Assembly (NCBI GenBank): GCA_964633715.1 | Contig: CAZWHQ010000015.1 | Coordinates: 1-64,000, forward strand | Origin: JAUWVG01 sp964633715 | Lineage (GTDB): Bacteria > Acidobacteriota > Aminicenantia > Aminicenantales > Aminicenantaceae | Reading direction: 5' to 3' | Length of the DNA: 64,000 nucleotides | Shown: positions 1-8,376 of the stretch, piece after piece | Position numbering within the stretch: the stretch's first letter is position 1 | Layout of the letters: each line of letters opens with the position of its first letter | Translations under genes and position numbers: made by a program | Notes under the pieces: generated by a model | Seen by the model: only the letters and a program-made list of their open reading frames with translations | Told to the model about the DNA's origin: nothing | Databases searched by the model: none

Positions 1-232
1 CACAGTATAAGGTGAGCCACTTCTATTTTCCATCACGGTTTTGGAGATGCTTCCGTTCAACAGCCAGAAACCTATATCCTTCGTAAAAGCGGACACGGTC
101 CTGTTCGGTGAGGTCTGGGGCCGGCAGCTCCCGAGGTGGGTGCAGTTTCAAATGATCCTTAAATTCTAATCCAGAAGACCGGTCGTTGGCTTCCCTTGAC
201 TTTCTCCTGAAGGGAAGACCATAATACCGGGG
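1..232. other. unassigned left edge, possible decayed gene on minus strand
   Basis: No clear gene lies here. On the minus strand an open frame ends at a TAG at 23-25 and reads through about 60 codons of plausible, charged, low-repeat protein (ending in the residues ERKHLQNRDGK). Its only start codons lie inside the dehydrogenase gene that begins at 233-254, on the opposite strand. It may be the tail of a decayed gene or chance. I do not recognise the peptide. The plus strand shows no continuing reading frame. Confidence 0.25.
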
Positions 233-253
233 ATGAAAACAGAAGAATTTACC

Positions 254-1282
254 ATGCGTGTGGCTGTCTATTACAATAATTCTGATGTCAGATTGGAAAA
301 AGCCCCAAAACCTAAAATTGGATTTGGGGAACTCCTCATGCAAGTCCACGCCAGCGGCATCTGCGGCAGTGATGTTTTAGAATGGTACAGGCTTCATAAA
401 GCGCCCCTTGTTCTCGGACATGAAGTGGCGGGTTCGGTTGTTGAGGTTGGGGAGGGCGTGAAGAATTTCAAAGAAGGAGACCGGATTGTCGCGGCCCACC
501 ATGTGCCCTGCAACACATGTACTTACTGCCTGAATGGGCACCACACTGCGTGCGAAACACTCCGCAGCACTAATTTTGATCCTGGCGGATTCGCGGAATT
601 TATCCGTCTTCCTTCAATCAATGTGGATAGGGGCACTTTTCATATACCTGAAAAGCTCTCCTATGAGGAAGCCACTTTTCACGAACCTCTGGGTTGTGTT
701 CTCCATGCCTTCCGCACGGCGCAATTAAAACCTGGACAGTGTGTTCTTGTCCTCGGCAGCGGAATTGCCGGTCTGCTGATTATCCATCTGGCGAAAATCC
801 TGGGAGCAGGGAAGATACTGGCTGTCGATAAGGCTTCATCCCGTTTAGATATGGCCAGAAAATACGGAGCGGATGTGGCCATGGTTCCAACAGAAGAAAC
901 GTCTTCCTATATAAAAGAGCTAAATTCCGGACGATTAGCCGATCTGATCTTTGTTTCGACTGGAGCGCAGCAGGCTCACTTTCAAGCTCTTGAATGCGTC
1001 GAGAGAGGAGGTAAAGTGCTCTTTTTCGCCCTGACAGATCCGGACTTCAAACTTCCTGTCTCGATAAATAATCTCTTTGTCAGGAATGACATCACCCTTA
1101 CGACATCGTACGGTGCAAGCCCCTATGACTCATGGCAGGCCCTCGAGCTTATGCGGGCCGATAGAGTCGATGTTAAGGGGATGATTACGCATAGACTGAC
1201 CTTAGAAGAAACCGGAAAGGGTTTTCAGCTTGTTGTGGATGCAAAAGATTCGATGAAAATCATCATTGAACCTCAAAAATAA
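254..1282 (+). CDS. zinc-dependent alcohol/polyol dehydrogenase (MDR family)
   Basis: This is an NAD(P)-dependent medium-chain dehydrogenase of the sorbitol/threonine dehydrogenase type, which oxidises a secondary alcohol or sugar alcohol. The N-terminal catalytic domain has the zinc ligand Cys37 (GICGSD), the His56-Glu57 pair (LGHEVAG) and the structural-zinc set Cys86, Cys89, Cys92 and Cys100 with classic spacing. A Rossmann motif (VLGSGIAGLL) follows near residue 170. The length (343 residues) is normal. The ATG at 254 is preferred because the conserved protein begins there; an ATG at 233 would add seven unconserved residues. An aldolase-like gene follows after 15 bases, so both probably serve one small catabolic pathway. 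The substrate cannot be read from sequence. Confidence 0.85.
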   Translation: MRVAVYYNNSDVRLEKAPKPKIGFGELLMQVHASGICGSDVLEWYRLHKAPLVLGHEVAGSVVEVGEGVKNFKEGDRIVAAHHVPCNTCTYCLNGHHTACETLRSTNFDPGGFAEFIRLPSINVDRGTFHIPEKLSYEEATFHEPLGCVLHAFRTAQLKPGQCVLVLGSGIAGLLIIHLAKILGAGKILAVDKASSRLDMARKYGADVAMVPTEETSSYIKELNSGRLADLIFVSTGAQQAHFQALECVERGGKVLFFALTDPDFKLPVSINNLFVRNDITLTTSYGASPYDSWQALELMRADRVDVKGMITHRLTLEETGKGFQLVVDAKDSMKIIIEPQK

Positions 1283-1297
1283 AGAAGGAGAAATCAT

Positions 1298-2083
1298 ATG
1301 GATTGGGGACTCGAAAACAGACTGTCACAAATTTTAAAACCTAAGACGGGCCGAACAGTGATGCTTGCGGTTGATCATGGCTATTTTCTTGGTCCAACGA
1401 AGAATCTAGAGGATGCACAAGCGACCATCAAACCTCTTCTCTCCTTTGCGGATGCCTTGATGCTTACACGAGGAATCCTGAGGACATCGGTGACACCAAA
1501 AACGTCCACACCTGTTGTGCTGAGAGTCTCAGGAGGTACGAGCATTATAGGTAATGACCTGTCAAACGAGGGAATCACGACGTCTATGGAAGAAGCTGTT
1601 CGATTGAATGCGGCCGCCGTAGCCCTTTCCATTTTTGTGGGGTCAGAGAACGAGCGCCAGACTTTGGATAATCTTGCCTATCTCGTTGATGAAGGGCAGT
1701 CCCTCGGTATTCCCGTGCTTGCTGTGACAGCGGTGGGAAAGGAATTGGGGAAAAGAGACGCCAGATTTTTAGCCCTGTCCTGTCGTATTGCGGCTGAACT
1801 GGGAGCGAGTTTTGTAAAAACGTACTACTGTGAAAAGTTTGAAAAAATAATCGAAAGCTGCCCTGTTCCTGTTGTTATCGCAGGGGGGCCGAAATTAGAG
1901 ACCGAATTGGATGCTTTTCAAATGGCGTATGATGCCGTCCAAAGAGGCGCTTCTGGTGTAGATATGGGAAGGAATATATGGCAAAATCCTTTCCCCATTG
2001 GAATGATCAAGGCCGTTAGAGCCGTCGTGCACAAAAAAGCCAGTCCTCAAGAGGCCTTAGAGATCTATAATAAAAATAAGTAG
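1298..2083 (+). CDS. LsrF-like class I aldolase / 3-hydroxy-5-phosphonooxypentane-2,4-dione thiolase homologue
   Basis: The protein belongs to the DeoC/LsrF/FbaB class I aldolase family and resembles E. coli LsrF almost throughout: an LDWG-like start, PKTGRTVMLAVDHGYF, LTRGILR, and the C-terminal ASGVDMGRNIWQ stretch. LsrF cleaves phosphorylated autoinducer-2 breakdown product using a Schiff-base lysine, and Lys174 in VKTYYCEK is at the equivalent place. The gene has a good ribosome site (AAGGAG) and lies between a dehydrogenase and an amidase. No other lsr genes (kinase LsrK, transporter LsrACDB, LsrG) are in the window, so the true substrate may be a different phosphorylated ketose. It has 261 residues and lacks the roughly 30-residue N-terminal extension of E. 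coli LsrF. Confidence 0.8.
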   Translation: MDWGLENRLSQILKPKTGRTVMLAVDHGYFLGPTKNLEDAQATIKPLLSFADALMLTRGILRTSVTPKTSTPVVLRVSGGTSIIGNDLSNEGITTSMEEAVRLNAAAVALSIFVGSENERQTLDNLAYLVDEGQSLGIPVLAVTAVGKELGKRDARFLALSCRIAAELGASFVKTYYCEKFEKIIESCPVPVVIAGGPKLETELDAFQMAYDAVQRGASGVDMGRNIWQNPFPIGMIKAVRAVVHKKASPQEALEIYNKNK

Positions 2084-2133
2084 AACACATCGTCATTTTC
2101 AGAATCAAAGAGGAATTTTCCTGGGAGAAAAAA

Positions 2134-2958
2134 ATGAAAATTGCATTAATTCAACAGCATGCCACCGAAAAATTGTCCAGCAATATCGATCGAGGTGTAG
2201 AGAATTTTCGCCGGGCTGCAGAATCCGGTGCCGAAATTATTGCTTTTGCAGAGCTTGCATTTCTTCCTTTTTTGCCTCAATTTCCGGCAGGCCCGGATGT
2301 TTCAAAACGGGCAGAATCCGTACCCGGGCCTACAACTCAAATATTCTCGAAGCTGGCAAAAGAATATGGAATTGTCACGGTCCTCAACCTATTTGAATCG
2401 GATGGCGCAAGAACATTTGATGCCTCTCCTGTTATCGATGCCGATGGAACTCTGCTTGGAGTAACCAGAATGGCTCATATTATGGAAGGCCCGGGATTCC
2501 ATGAGAGAGGATACTACACACCGGGGGAGAATGCACAGTTTGTCTATACAACAAAAAAAGGGAGAATCGGTGTGGCTATCTGTTATGACCGCCATTTTCC
2601 CGAATATATGCGAAAACTGGCTCTTCAGGGGGCGGAACTTGTGATTGTCCCTCAGGCTGGAGCTCTAGGGGAGTGGCCGGAAGGTATTTTTGAAGCCGAG
2701 CTTCAGGTATCGGCTTTCCAGAATGGATATTTTGCCGCCTTGGTCAACAGAGTGGGCAAAGAAGAAGTGGTCCATTTTTCTGGCGGGTCTTTTGTCGTCG
2801 ATCCATATGGACGGATTCTTGCCCAGGCCCCCCAGGGGGAAGATTCCCTCCTTTTTGCAGAATGTGATTTAACTAAGATTGCCCAATGTCCGGCAAAAAA
2901 ATATTTTCTCCCTGATAGACGACCTGATTTTTATAAAGCGGGAAAATTTTTCGGTTGA
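2134..2958 (+). CDS. nitrilase-superfamily carbon-nitrogen hydrolase, catalytic lysine position altered
   Basis: The fold family is that of N-carbamoylputrescine amidase and omega-amidase. The catalytic Glu40 (FAELAF) and Cys150 (VAICYDRHFPEYMR) are present. The family usually has a lysine in a YRKxHI motif; here the aligned residues read TRMAHI, so Met113 stands where the catalytic lysine is expected. The surrounding GPGFHERGYYTPG matches the N-carbamoylputrescine amidase branch well, so the alignment looks secure by eye. A GGGAG ribosome site precedes the ATG. It probably acts on a small amide or N-carbamoyl compound, or the clade uses another residue. It may be co-transcribed with the two upstream genes (50-base gap). 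Confidence 0.75.
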   Translation: MKIALIQQHATEKLSSNIDRGVENFRRAAESGAEIIAFAELAFLPFLPQFPAGPDVSKRAESVPGPTTQIFSKLAKEYGIVTVLNLFESDGARTFDASPVIDADGTLLGVTRMAHIMEGPGFHERGYYTPGENAQFVYTTKKGRIGVAICYDRHFPEYMRKLALQGAELVIVPQAGALGEWPEGIFEAELQVSAFQNGYFAALVNRVGKEEVVHFSGGSFVVDPYGRILAQAPQGEDSLLFAECDLTKIAQCPAKKYFLPDRRPDFYKAGKFFG

Positions 2959-3010
2959 TTTTTTGTGTTTAATGGGATAAATAAGAGAACTTTAAAAAGA
3001 GTCATCACAA

Positions 3011-3493
3011 ATGAAAAACTGGTTCGTAATCAATACAAAACCCAAGAAGGAGTATCAGGTTGAAAGGCTGTTTACCGAGGGAGACATTCAGGTTTACTTT
3101 CCAAAATACCTGCATGATAGAAAGGTCAAGCCGTTTTTTCCCGGATACGGATTTATCTATTTTGATTTCCCTGCTCAGTATCAACTTGTCCGCTACACTC
3201 GCGGAGTGAAAAGGATTGTCGGACATGATGTGGGCCCTATTCCCATAGAGAAAAAGATTGTCGAACAAATTCAGAGCAGAGAAGTTGACGGATATATCGA
3301 ACTCAACAAGTTTGGACAAAGCCCAGGAATCGGAGATGAAATCGAAGTTATGGAAGGCCCCTTAAAAGGATTACGTGGTCTGTTCCAAAGAGAAATTGAG
3401 GACAAAGAGCGTGTTCTTATTCTTCTCAATTATGTGTCGTACCAGGGACAGTTGATCATTGAGAAGGAAAAATTAAGAAAAGTTTTGAAATAG
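3011..3493 (+). CDS. specialised NusG paralogue (NGN-KOW transcription antitermination factor)
   Basis: This 160-residue protein has a NusG N-terminal domain (start WFVINTKPKKEYQVERL, then FPGYGFIYFDF) and a C-terminal KOW segment (IGDEIEVMEGPLKGLRG). NusG binds RNA polymerase and suppresses pausing; paralogues of the RfaH, UpxY and LoaP type act on particular long operons, often for polysaccharides. The next gene, 9-15 bases downstream, is a DegT-type sugar aminotransferase, a common partner of such paralogues. No secE, rplK or rplA genes are adjacent, which argues against it being the housekeeping NusG. No glycosyltransferases follow, so any polysaccharide operon here is missing or elsewhere. 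Confidence 0.8.
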   Translation: MKNWFVINTKPKKEYQVERLFTEGDIQVYFPKYLHDRKVKPFFPGYGFIYFDFPAQYQLVRYTRGVKRIVGHDVGPIPIEKKIVEQIQSREVDGYIELNKFGQSPGIGDEIEVMEGPLKGLRGLFQREIEDKERVLILLNYVSYQGQLIIEKEKLRKVLK

Positions 3494-3508
3494 ACTTGGA
3501 GGGTGGCA

Positions 3509-4687
3509 ATGAATATTCCGATGTTGGATCTTAAAACCCAATACGAAAACATCAAGGATGAAATCAATAAAAAAGTTCTCGATACTCTTTCCTCTCAGAG
3601 GTTTATTCTTGGGCCTGAAGTGGAAGCATTTGAACAAGAACTTGCTGATTACAGCGGGACAAAGTTTGCTTGTGGAGTGTCTTCGGGATCAGATGCACTT
3701 ATTTTATCCCTTATGACCCTGGGCATAGGGCAGGGCGATTCTGTGATCACAACACCTTTTACTTTTTTTGCTACAGCTGGAGCTATCGTTCGAGTAGGTG
3801 CCAAACCTGTCTTCTGTGATATTCAAGAAGACACTTTTAATATTGATCCGGTTTGCCTGCGGGATGTGCTTGAAACCAAATTCAAAGAGGGCGATCGAAC
3901 TATAAAAGCAGTCATTCCCATCCATCTCTACGGACAATGTGTGGATATGAACGCTATTAATGCTCTGGCTGATTTGTATAACCTCTCTGTTTTAGAAGAT
4001 GCCGCCCAAGCTGTTGGTGCTGAATACCCCTCCCAAGAGAGTGTGCGGAGAGCCTGTGCCATGGGGCATTTGGGAATCCTGTCCTTTTTTCCTTCAAAGA
4101 ATCTTGGCGGTTTTGGTGATGGGGGCATGGTTTTAACTAGCGATGAGGCCTTGGCCCGAAGACTAAAACTTCTGCGAACCCACGGCTCGAAAAATAAGTA
4201 TTATTATGCCTCTGTTGGTGGAAATTTCCGTCTGGATGCTCTTCAAGCCGCCGTTCTCCGTGTCAAGCTCAAACACTTGGAAGGCTGGCACGAAGCCCGT
4301 AGGCAAAATGCACTTTTCTATGACCAAAAATTTATTGAGTCGGGGCTTGTTGAAAAAGGCCTCATCCAGATTCCAGTACCTATATATAAGAAAACAGGCG
4401 TTAGGAATTATCATATTTATAATCAATATGTCATTCGTATACAAAGAAGAAATGAACTTAAAGAATTCTTAAAGACCAAAGGAGTTCCAACCGCCATATA
4501 CTATCCTCTACCTCTGCATTTGCAGGAGTGCTTTTCTTATCTTGGTTACACAGAAGGAGACTTTCCTGTTTCTGAGAAAGCGGCGGAAGAGGTGCTGGCC
4601 CTACCTATTTACCCCGAACTGAGCAAGGACCAGCAGGAGTATGCCGTCTCAAGCATCGCGAAGTTCTTCAAGCTTGACATACAATAG
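3509..4687 (+). CDS. DegT/DnrJ/EryC1/StrS family sugar aminotransferase
   Basis: This PLP-dependent aminotransferase would make an amino sugar (for example from a nucleotide-linked keto sugar) for surface glycans. The start (IPMLDLKTQY), the GVSSGSDALILSL loop, the DAAQAVGA segment and the PLP lysine Lys197 in FFPSKNLGGFGDGG are all typical. The C-terminal YPLPLHLQ and the final ALPIYPELS motif also fit. The length of 392 residues is usual. The ATG at 3509 is chosen because GGAGGG lies six bases before it; a GTG at 3503 overlaps that ribosome site. It follows the NusG paralogue closely. The exact sugar is not determinable. Confidence 0.88.
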   Translation: MNIPMLDLKTQYENIKDEINKKVLDTLSSQRFILGPEVEAFEQELADYSGTKFACGVSSGSDALILSLMTLGIGQGDSVITTPFTFFATAGAIVRVGAKPVFCDIQEDTFNIDPVCLRDVLETKFKEGDRTIKAVIPIHLYGQCVDMNAINALADLYNLSVLEDAAQAVGAEYPSQESVRRACAMGHLGILSFFPSKNLGGFGDGGMVLTSDEALARRLKLLRTHGSKNKYYYASVGGNFRLDALQAAVLRVKLKHLEGWHEARRQNALFYDQKFIESGLVEKGLIQIPVPIYKKTGVRNYHIYNQYVIRIQRRNELKEFLKTKGVPTAIYYPLPLHLQECFSYLGYTEGDFPVSEKAAEEVLALPIYPELSKDQQEYAVSSIAKFFKLDIQ

Positions 4688-4758
4688 AAAATGCTTTATT
4701 AACGGTATTCTAGTTGGAAGCAAAAAAATCAATAATTTATATTTTATGAGGTGAAATA

Positions 4759-5889
4759 ATGAATGACAAAAAGGCAGATTTAGCTGGTCCTGGAATCGGC
4801 GATTATAATGAATTGGAGAAAATATTGCCCGATGACTACACTTCGTTACTCGATATAAAGGAGACACAGATTGCGCTGTTCGAAGTGAAGAAGTATATCG
4901 AGGAAAATTTATGCAAAGAATTGAATCTGATGATGGTCCAAGTTCCTTTGATCGTAGACATCGAGAGTGGAGTGAATGACATGCTGGACCGTGATGGTTC
5001 ACGAACCCCCATCCAGTTTCATATATCAAATGACTATGAGAAAAATCCTATTGATGCCCAGGTTGTGCAGGCAGCGACCAAGTGGAAAAGAGTCGCTTTG
5101 AATCAGTTTGGGATGGGAGTTGGTGAAGGTTTATGCACAGACATGAAAGCTGTTCGCAAAGACTATTTCCTCGATCATGACCACAGCGCCTATGTGGACC
5201 AGTGGGACTGGGAACGTGTAATGACAGATGAACAGCGCAATTTGGATTTCTTAACCGGTATTGTTAAGAAGATATGGAAAGTCCTCAAAGGAGCTGAACT
5301 TCATGCCCAAGAACTCTTCCCTCATCTGAAATCAGAGAAATACCCCAACATGCCCGATGAACTCACCTTCCTCCACGCCGAAGACATCCTGGATATGTAT
5401 CCAGATCTGCCACGGAAACAAAGAGAAACGAGAATCATTCAGGACTACCCGGCCATCTTTATCTATGGTATCGGTTGGCCCCTCGAAGATGGATACCCTC
5501 ACGAAATGAGAGCTGCAGATTACGATGACTGGATTACAGAAACAACATCGGCAGACGGCCGACACATGCATGGATTAAACGGAGACATTCTTGTCTGGAA
5601 TCATGTCACAAAGCGCCGTCACGAATTGACCTCAATGGGGATAAGGGTGAATGCCGAAACGCTTAAGAAGCAATTGGAGATGAGCGGTCAATTGGATTTT
5701 CTGAACTTCCCCTACCATCAGGGGATAATAAACAATGAACTCCCTCTCTCTATTGGTGGGGGAATCGGACAGTCAAGAACGTACATGTACATTCTTAAAA
5801 AAGCCCATCTTGGAGAAGTCAGTGTGACCGTTTGGCCAAAGATACTCAAAGAGATGTGCGCGAAAAAAAATATTCATGTTTTAGAGTAA
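4759..5889 (+). CDS. asnA: aspartate-ammonia ligase (asparagine synthetase A)
   Basis: AsnA makes asparagine from aspartate, ammonia and ATP in the cytoplasm and is related to class II aminoacyl-tRNA synthetases. Visible hallmarks are KETQIALFEVKKYIEENL near the N-terminus, DQWDWE near residue 155, and the ATP-binding SIGGGIGQSRTYM near the C-terminus. It has 376 residues, somewhat longer than the roughly 330 of the E. coli enzyme. A GAGGTG ribosome site precedes the ATG. The window also encodes asparaginyl-tRNA synthetase (57103-58395), so free asparagine can be used directly for translation. Confidence 0.93.
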   Translation: MNDKKADLAGPGIGDYNELEKILPDDYTSLLDIKETQIALFEVKKYIEENLCKELNLMMVQVPLIVDIESGVNDMLDRDGSRTPIQFHISNDYEKNPIDAQVVQAATKWKRVALNQFGMGVGEGLCTDMKAVRKDYFLDHDHSAYVDQWDWERVMTDEQRNLDFLTGIVKKIWKVLKGAELHAQELFPHLKSEKYPNMPDELTFLHAEDILDMYPDLPRKQRETRIIQDYPAIFIYGIGWPLEDGYPHEMRAADYDDWITETTSADGRHMHGLNGDILVWNHVTKRRHELTSMGIRVNAETLKKQLEMSGQLDFLNFPYHQGIINNELPLSIGGGIGQSRTYMYILKKAHLGEVSVTVWPKILKEMCAKKNIHVLE

Positions 5890-6044
5890 ATAATCTTTTT
5901 TTGAGCTGTTTTTTTTGGAGATGAGTGCCTCTTGTGATCAAATCTTCTCTAAAGGAAACAAGCACCATTTTGGATCTATTTAAAAACAATTGTTCCTCTT
6001 CTTGAATAAGGACTTTGGAAATGCATAGATATTTCAAGTAAAGT

Positions 6045-6073
6045 TTGACATCGTGAAATAATTGCAGTAAACA
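6045..6073 (+). promoter_or_regulatory. possible promoter of the DUF5654 gene
   Basis: TTGACA (6045-6050) is followed after 17 bases by TAAACA (6068-6073). It lies about 50 bases before the ATG at 6122, which has a strong GAGGAGGG ribosome site. The -35 box is perfect and the -10 box is weak. The rest of 5890-6044 is AT-rich and shows no further structure. Confidence 0.35.
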
Positions 6074-6121
6074 AGTTTTGCGAAATAAGGCAAAAGCCAA
6101 ATTTATCGAGGAGGGATATTT

Positions 6122-6349
6122 ATGAAATCTGAAGTTTTAGAAAAAATGGCAGCTTTAATCACAGCCGCCTTTGGTTTGGTGGCTGCATTGGCATGGAATG
6201 GAGCAATTAAAGCCATTTTCGCCCAAGTCTTTAAAGATGCTGAAGGCATAGTTCAGATGCTCGTTTATGCCGTTCTCGTGACCATAATAGCCGTTCTTGC
6301 CACTATATGGGTTGGGAAAGCTGCAGCGAAAAGTAAAAAAGAAGAATAA
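6122..6349 (+). CDS. small DUF5654-type membrane protein
   Basis: This 75-residue protein has two hydrophobic helices (about residues 10-35 and 45-65) and a basic tail ending KSKKEE. The pattern (LAWNGAIKAIF before a short loop, then a second helix) fits the DUF5654 family of small membrane proteins of unknown function. A very strong ribosome site and an apparent own promoter suggest good expression. It stands alone between asnA and a convergent gene. No function is proposed. Confidence 0.75.
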   Translation: MKSEVLEKMAALITAAFGLVAALAWNGAIKAIFAQVFKDAEGIVQMLVYAVLVTIIAVLATIWVGKAAAKSKKEE

Positions 6350-6356
6350 AACAGTC

Positions 6357-7313
6357 TTATTCTGAAAATCGGAGTCTCTTGTAGACGGCTTTCGATATTT
6401 GAATGTCCTGAACGGCCACTCCGGTAAGGTCAGCCACTGTAATCAAATCGTCCGATGTTCTCTGAAGGGACTTGTCTGTGATCACATGACCCAATTCCCT
6501 GATATTGTCTTTGTGTAAAATACCTGCTTTGATGGCCTGAAAAATTTCCCCGCGTACGAGACACTGGCTGATGCTGTCGGCCACTATAATGTCGGCATTT
6601 TGAAGGATATTGGAATCCAGTTCCTGTTTGTCTACCGTATCCGATCCCACCGCTGTGATGTGAGTGCCCCTTTGAACTTGGTCTGCAGTAATTAGTGGAG
6701 TTATAGAAGGAGTTACTGTCACGATAAGATTGCAGTTCTTGACTACATCATCTGTATTGAGTGTTGTTTGGATATGAAAGCCTAAAGAGTCCATGTCTTT
6801 TTTGTAGCCATCCAACTCTTTTTGGTTTAGTCCCCAGACAAAAACATCTGAACAGGAGACAATGGACTTAAGATACTGCAGCTGCATTCTTGCTTGAACT
6901 CCCGCCCCAATGATACCAATGGCTGAAACATTTTTTGGTGCGAGATACTTTGCGGCCACCGCTCCGGCTGCGGCTGTGCGGACATTGGTGAGAAAACCCT
7001 CATCTAACAGGACGGCCTCTAATTTTCCAGTTTTTTGTCTGAAGAGGAGCATCAGACCCGATTGATGCATAACTGAATCGCCGCTATTGGGATAAAAACC
7101 TGATGCAATTTTTATGACGTAATAATCATCGCCGATGATGTATCCATACTTGATGTGAACATCTCCGGGAGGATCTTTAAAGAGAAGCTCCCCTACAGGA
7201 GGCACCACCACTTTGCCTCCGGAATAAGCGATAAAACCCTCTTCTATAGATTGTACAGGGTCAACATCTTTGAGAGCCTGTTGGATTTGATCGAGCTGAA
7301 AGAATTGAGTCAA
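6357..7313 (-). CDS. ornithine cyclodeaminase / mu-crystallin family NAD(P)-dependent oxidoreductase
   Basis: The family contains ornithine cyclodeaminase, alanine dehydrogenase, ketimine reductases and iminosuccinate reductase (BhcD). The Rossmann motif GIIGAGVQARMQL, the preceding LDEGFLTNVRTAAAGAVAAKYLA segment and the ITAVGSD motif are all present. The start is taken as TTG at 7313: AGGAGG lies seven bases upstream and the codon overlaps the stop of the upstream dehydratase as TTGA, a coupled-translation arrangement. A TTG at 7337 would add eight residues without a better ribosome site. With its partner it probably works on an imine or amino acid made by the dehydratase. Confidence 0.82.
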   Translation of the reverse strand: MTQFFQLDQIQQALKDVDPVQSIEEGFIAYSGGKVVVPPVGELLFKDPPGDVHIKYGYIIGDDYYVIKIASGFYPNSGDSVMHQSGLMLLFRQKTGKLEAVLLDEGFLTNVRTAAAGAVAAKYLAPKNVSAIGIIGAGVQARMQLQYLKSIVSCSDVFVWGLNQKELDGYKKDMDSLGFHIQTTLNTDDVVKNCNLIVTVTPSITPLITADQVQRGTHITAVGSDTVDKQELDSNILQNADIIVADSISQCLVRGEIFQAIKAGILHKDNIRELGHVITDKSLQRTSDDLITVADLTGVAVQDIQISKAVYKRLRFSE

Positions 7314-8287
7314 AAGTGTTCCTCCTTCCCCGTGCAAAAAACGGATTTGAGAGCATTTATAGTTAGTTTGGCCCCGCTTAAAATAAGAACGATATTTTTA
7401 TTTTTAAACCTCTTCTTTTCTTTTATAAATGATGCGACAGAGAGGGCCGCCGCGCCTTCGATGATCATGAAATGATTTTCAAAAATAATCCGTATGGCCT
7501 CTTTAATTTCCTCTTCAGAGACAAGAATAAAATCATCGACATAGTCCCTGCACACATCAAGAGTTATAGTCCCTTTTTCAATTCCTCCGGCACTGCCTTC
7601 TGAGATCGTCGGTTTGGATTCCATCTCGATAATATGTCCGGCCTTTATGGATTCATACAAAACAGCCGAATTTTCCGGCTGACAACCAAAGACCTTCACC
7701 TTTTTGTTAAGTCCTTTTAAATATCCTGCAATTCCTGCGATAAGACCGCCACCTCCGACAGGTACAAGAACAGAATCGAAGTCTTTGAGTTGTTTGATAA
7801 TCTCTATGGCCACTGTAGCCTGGCCGCCTATGATTTGGGGATCGCTGTAAGGAGAAATGTATATAAGATTTTCTTTTTCGGCCCTTTCCCTGGCGCGGAT
7901 TTCCGCTTTGACACAGTCATCTCCAAAAAACTCGATCTGTGCTCCGTAATCCTGCAGGGCTTTTATTTTTGCAGGGGAGGCGTTGGCTGGGATAAATATA
8001 CGCCCATTAAGATTGAATCTCTTGAGACCATAAGCCACAGCTATCCCGTGATTGCCAGATGAGGCCGTAACGATGCCCCGATTTTTTTTGTCTTCAGAAA
8101 GGAAGAGCAGTTTATTGAGAGCTCCACGCAGTTTGAAAGAACCTGTGATTTGTGTGTTTTCCAATTTGAGATAGACCTGGCCCTTTCCGATCCGGCTCAA
8201 GAAAGGAGAATGCTCCAGCGGAGTTTCCCGGATAAACTCTTGAATTCTGCCTTCCGCTTCTTGTGCTTCCTTAACTACATTTATCAC
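7310..8287 (-). CDS. threonine/serine dehydratase family PLP enzyme
   Basis: This fold-type II PLP enzyme resembles catabolic threonine dehydratase, serine racemase and beta-hydroxyaspartate dehydratase. The PLP lysine sits in GSFKLRGA, the SSGNHG phosphate-loop neighbour is present, and a VPVGGGGLIAGI glycine loop binds PLP phosphate. There is no C-terminal ACT regulatory domain, so it is the short form. GTG at 8287 has AGGAG about seven bases upstream; an ATG at 8302 overlaps that ribosome site and would add five residues. It overlaps the following reductase gene by four bases, so the two proteins are likely made together. Confidence 0.82.
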   Translation of the reverse strand: MINVVKEAQEAEGRIQEFIRETPLEHSPFLSRIGKGQVYLKLENTQITGSFKLRGALNKLLFLSEDKKNRGIVTASSGNHGIAVAYGLKRFNLNGRIFIPANASPAKIKALQDYGAQIEFFGDDCVKAEIRARERAEKENLIYISPYSDPQIIGGQATVAIEIIKQLKDFDSVLVPVGGGGLIAGIAGYLKGLNKKVKVFGCQPENSAVLYESIKAGHIIEMESKPTISEGSAGGIEKGTITLDVCRDYVDDFILVSEEEIKEAIRIIFENHFMIIEGAAALSVASFIKEKKRFKNKNIVLILSGAKLTINALKSVFCTGKEEHF

Positions 8288-8376
8288 AATTTTTCTCCTC
8301 ATTTGGATCTTTCATCAAGTTTAACAAATTAAGATATACAATGAAAAGTGAGATAATTCATTCGGCTAAGAATGTT

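Noticed and set aside
5890..6044. Possible small RNA or gene between asnA and the DUF5654 gene
   Set aside because: The stretch is AT-rich with no stable hairpin, ribosome site or conserved motif.
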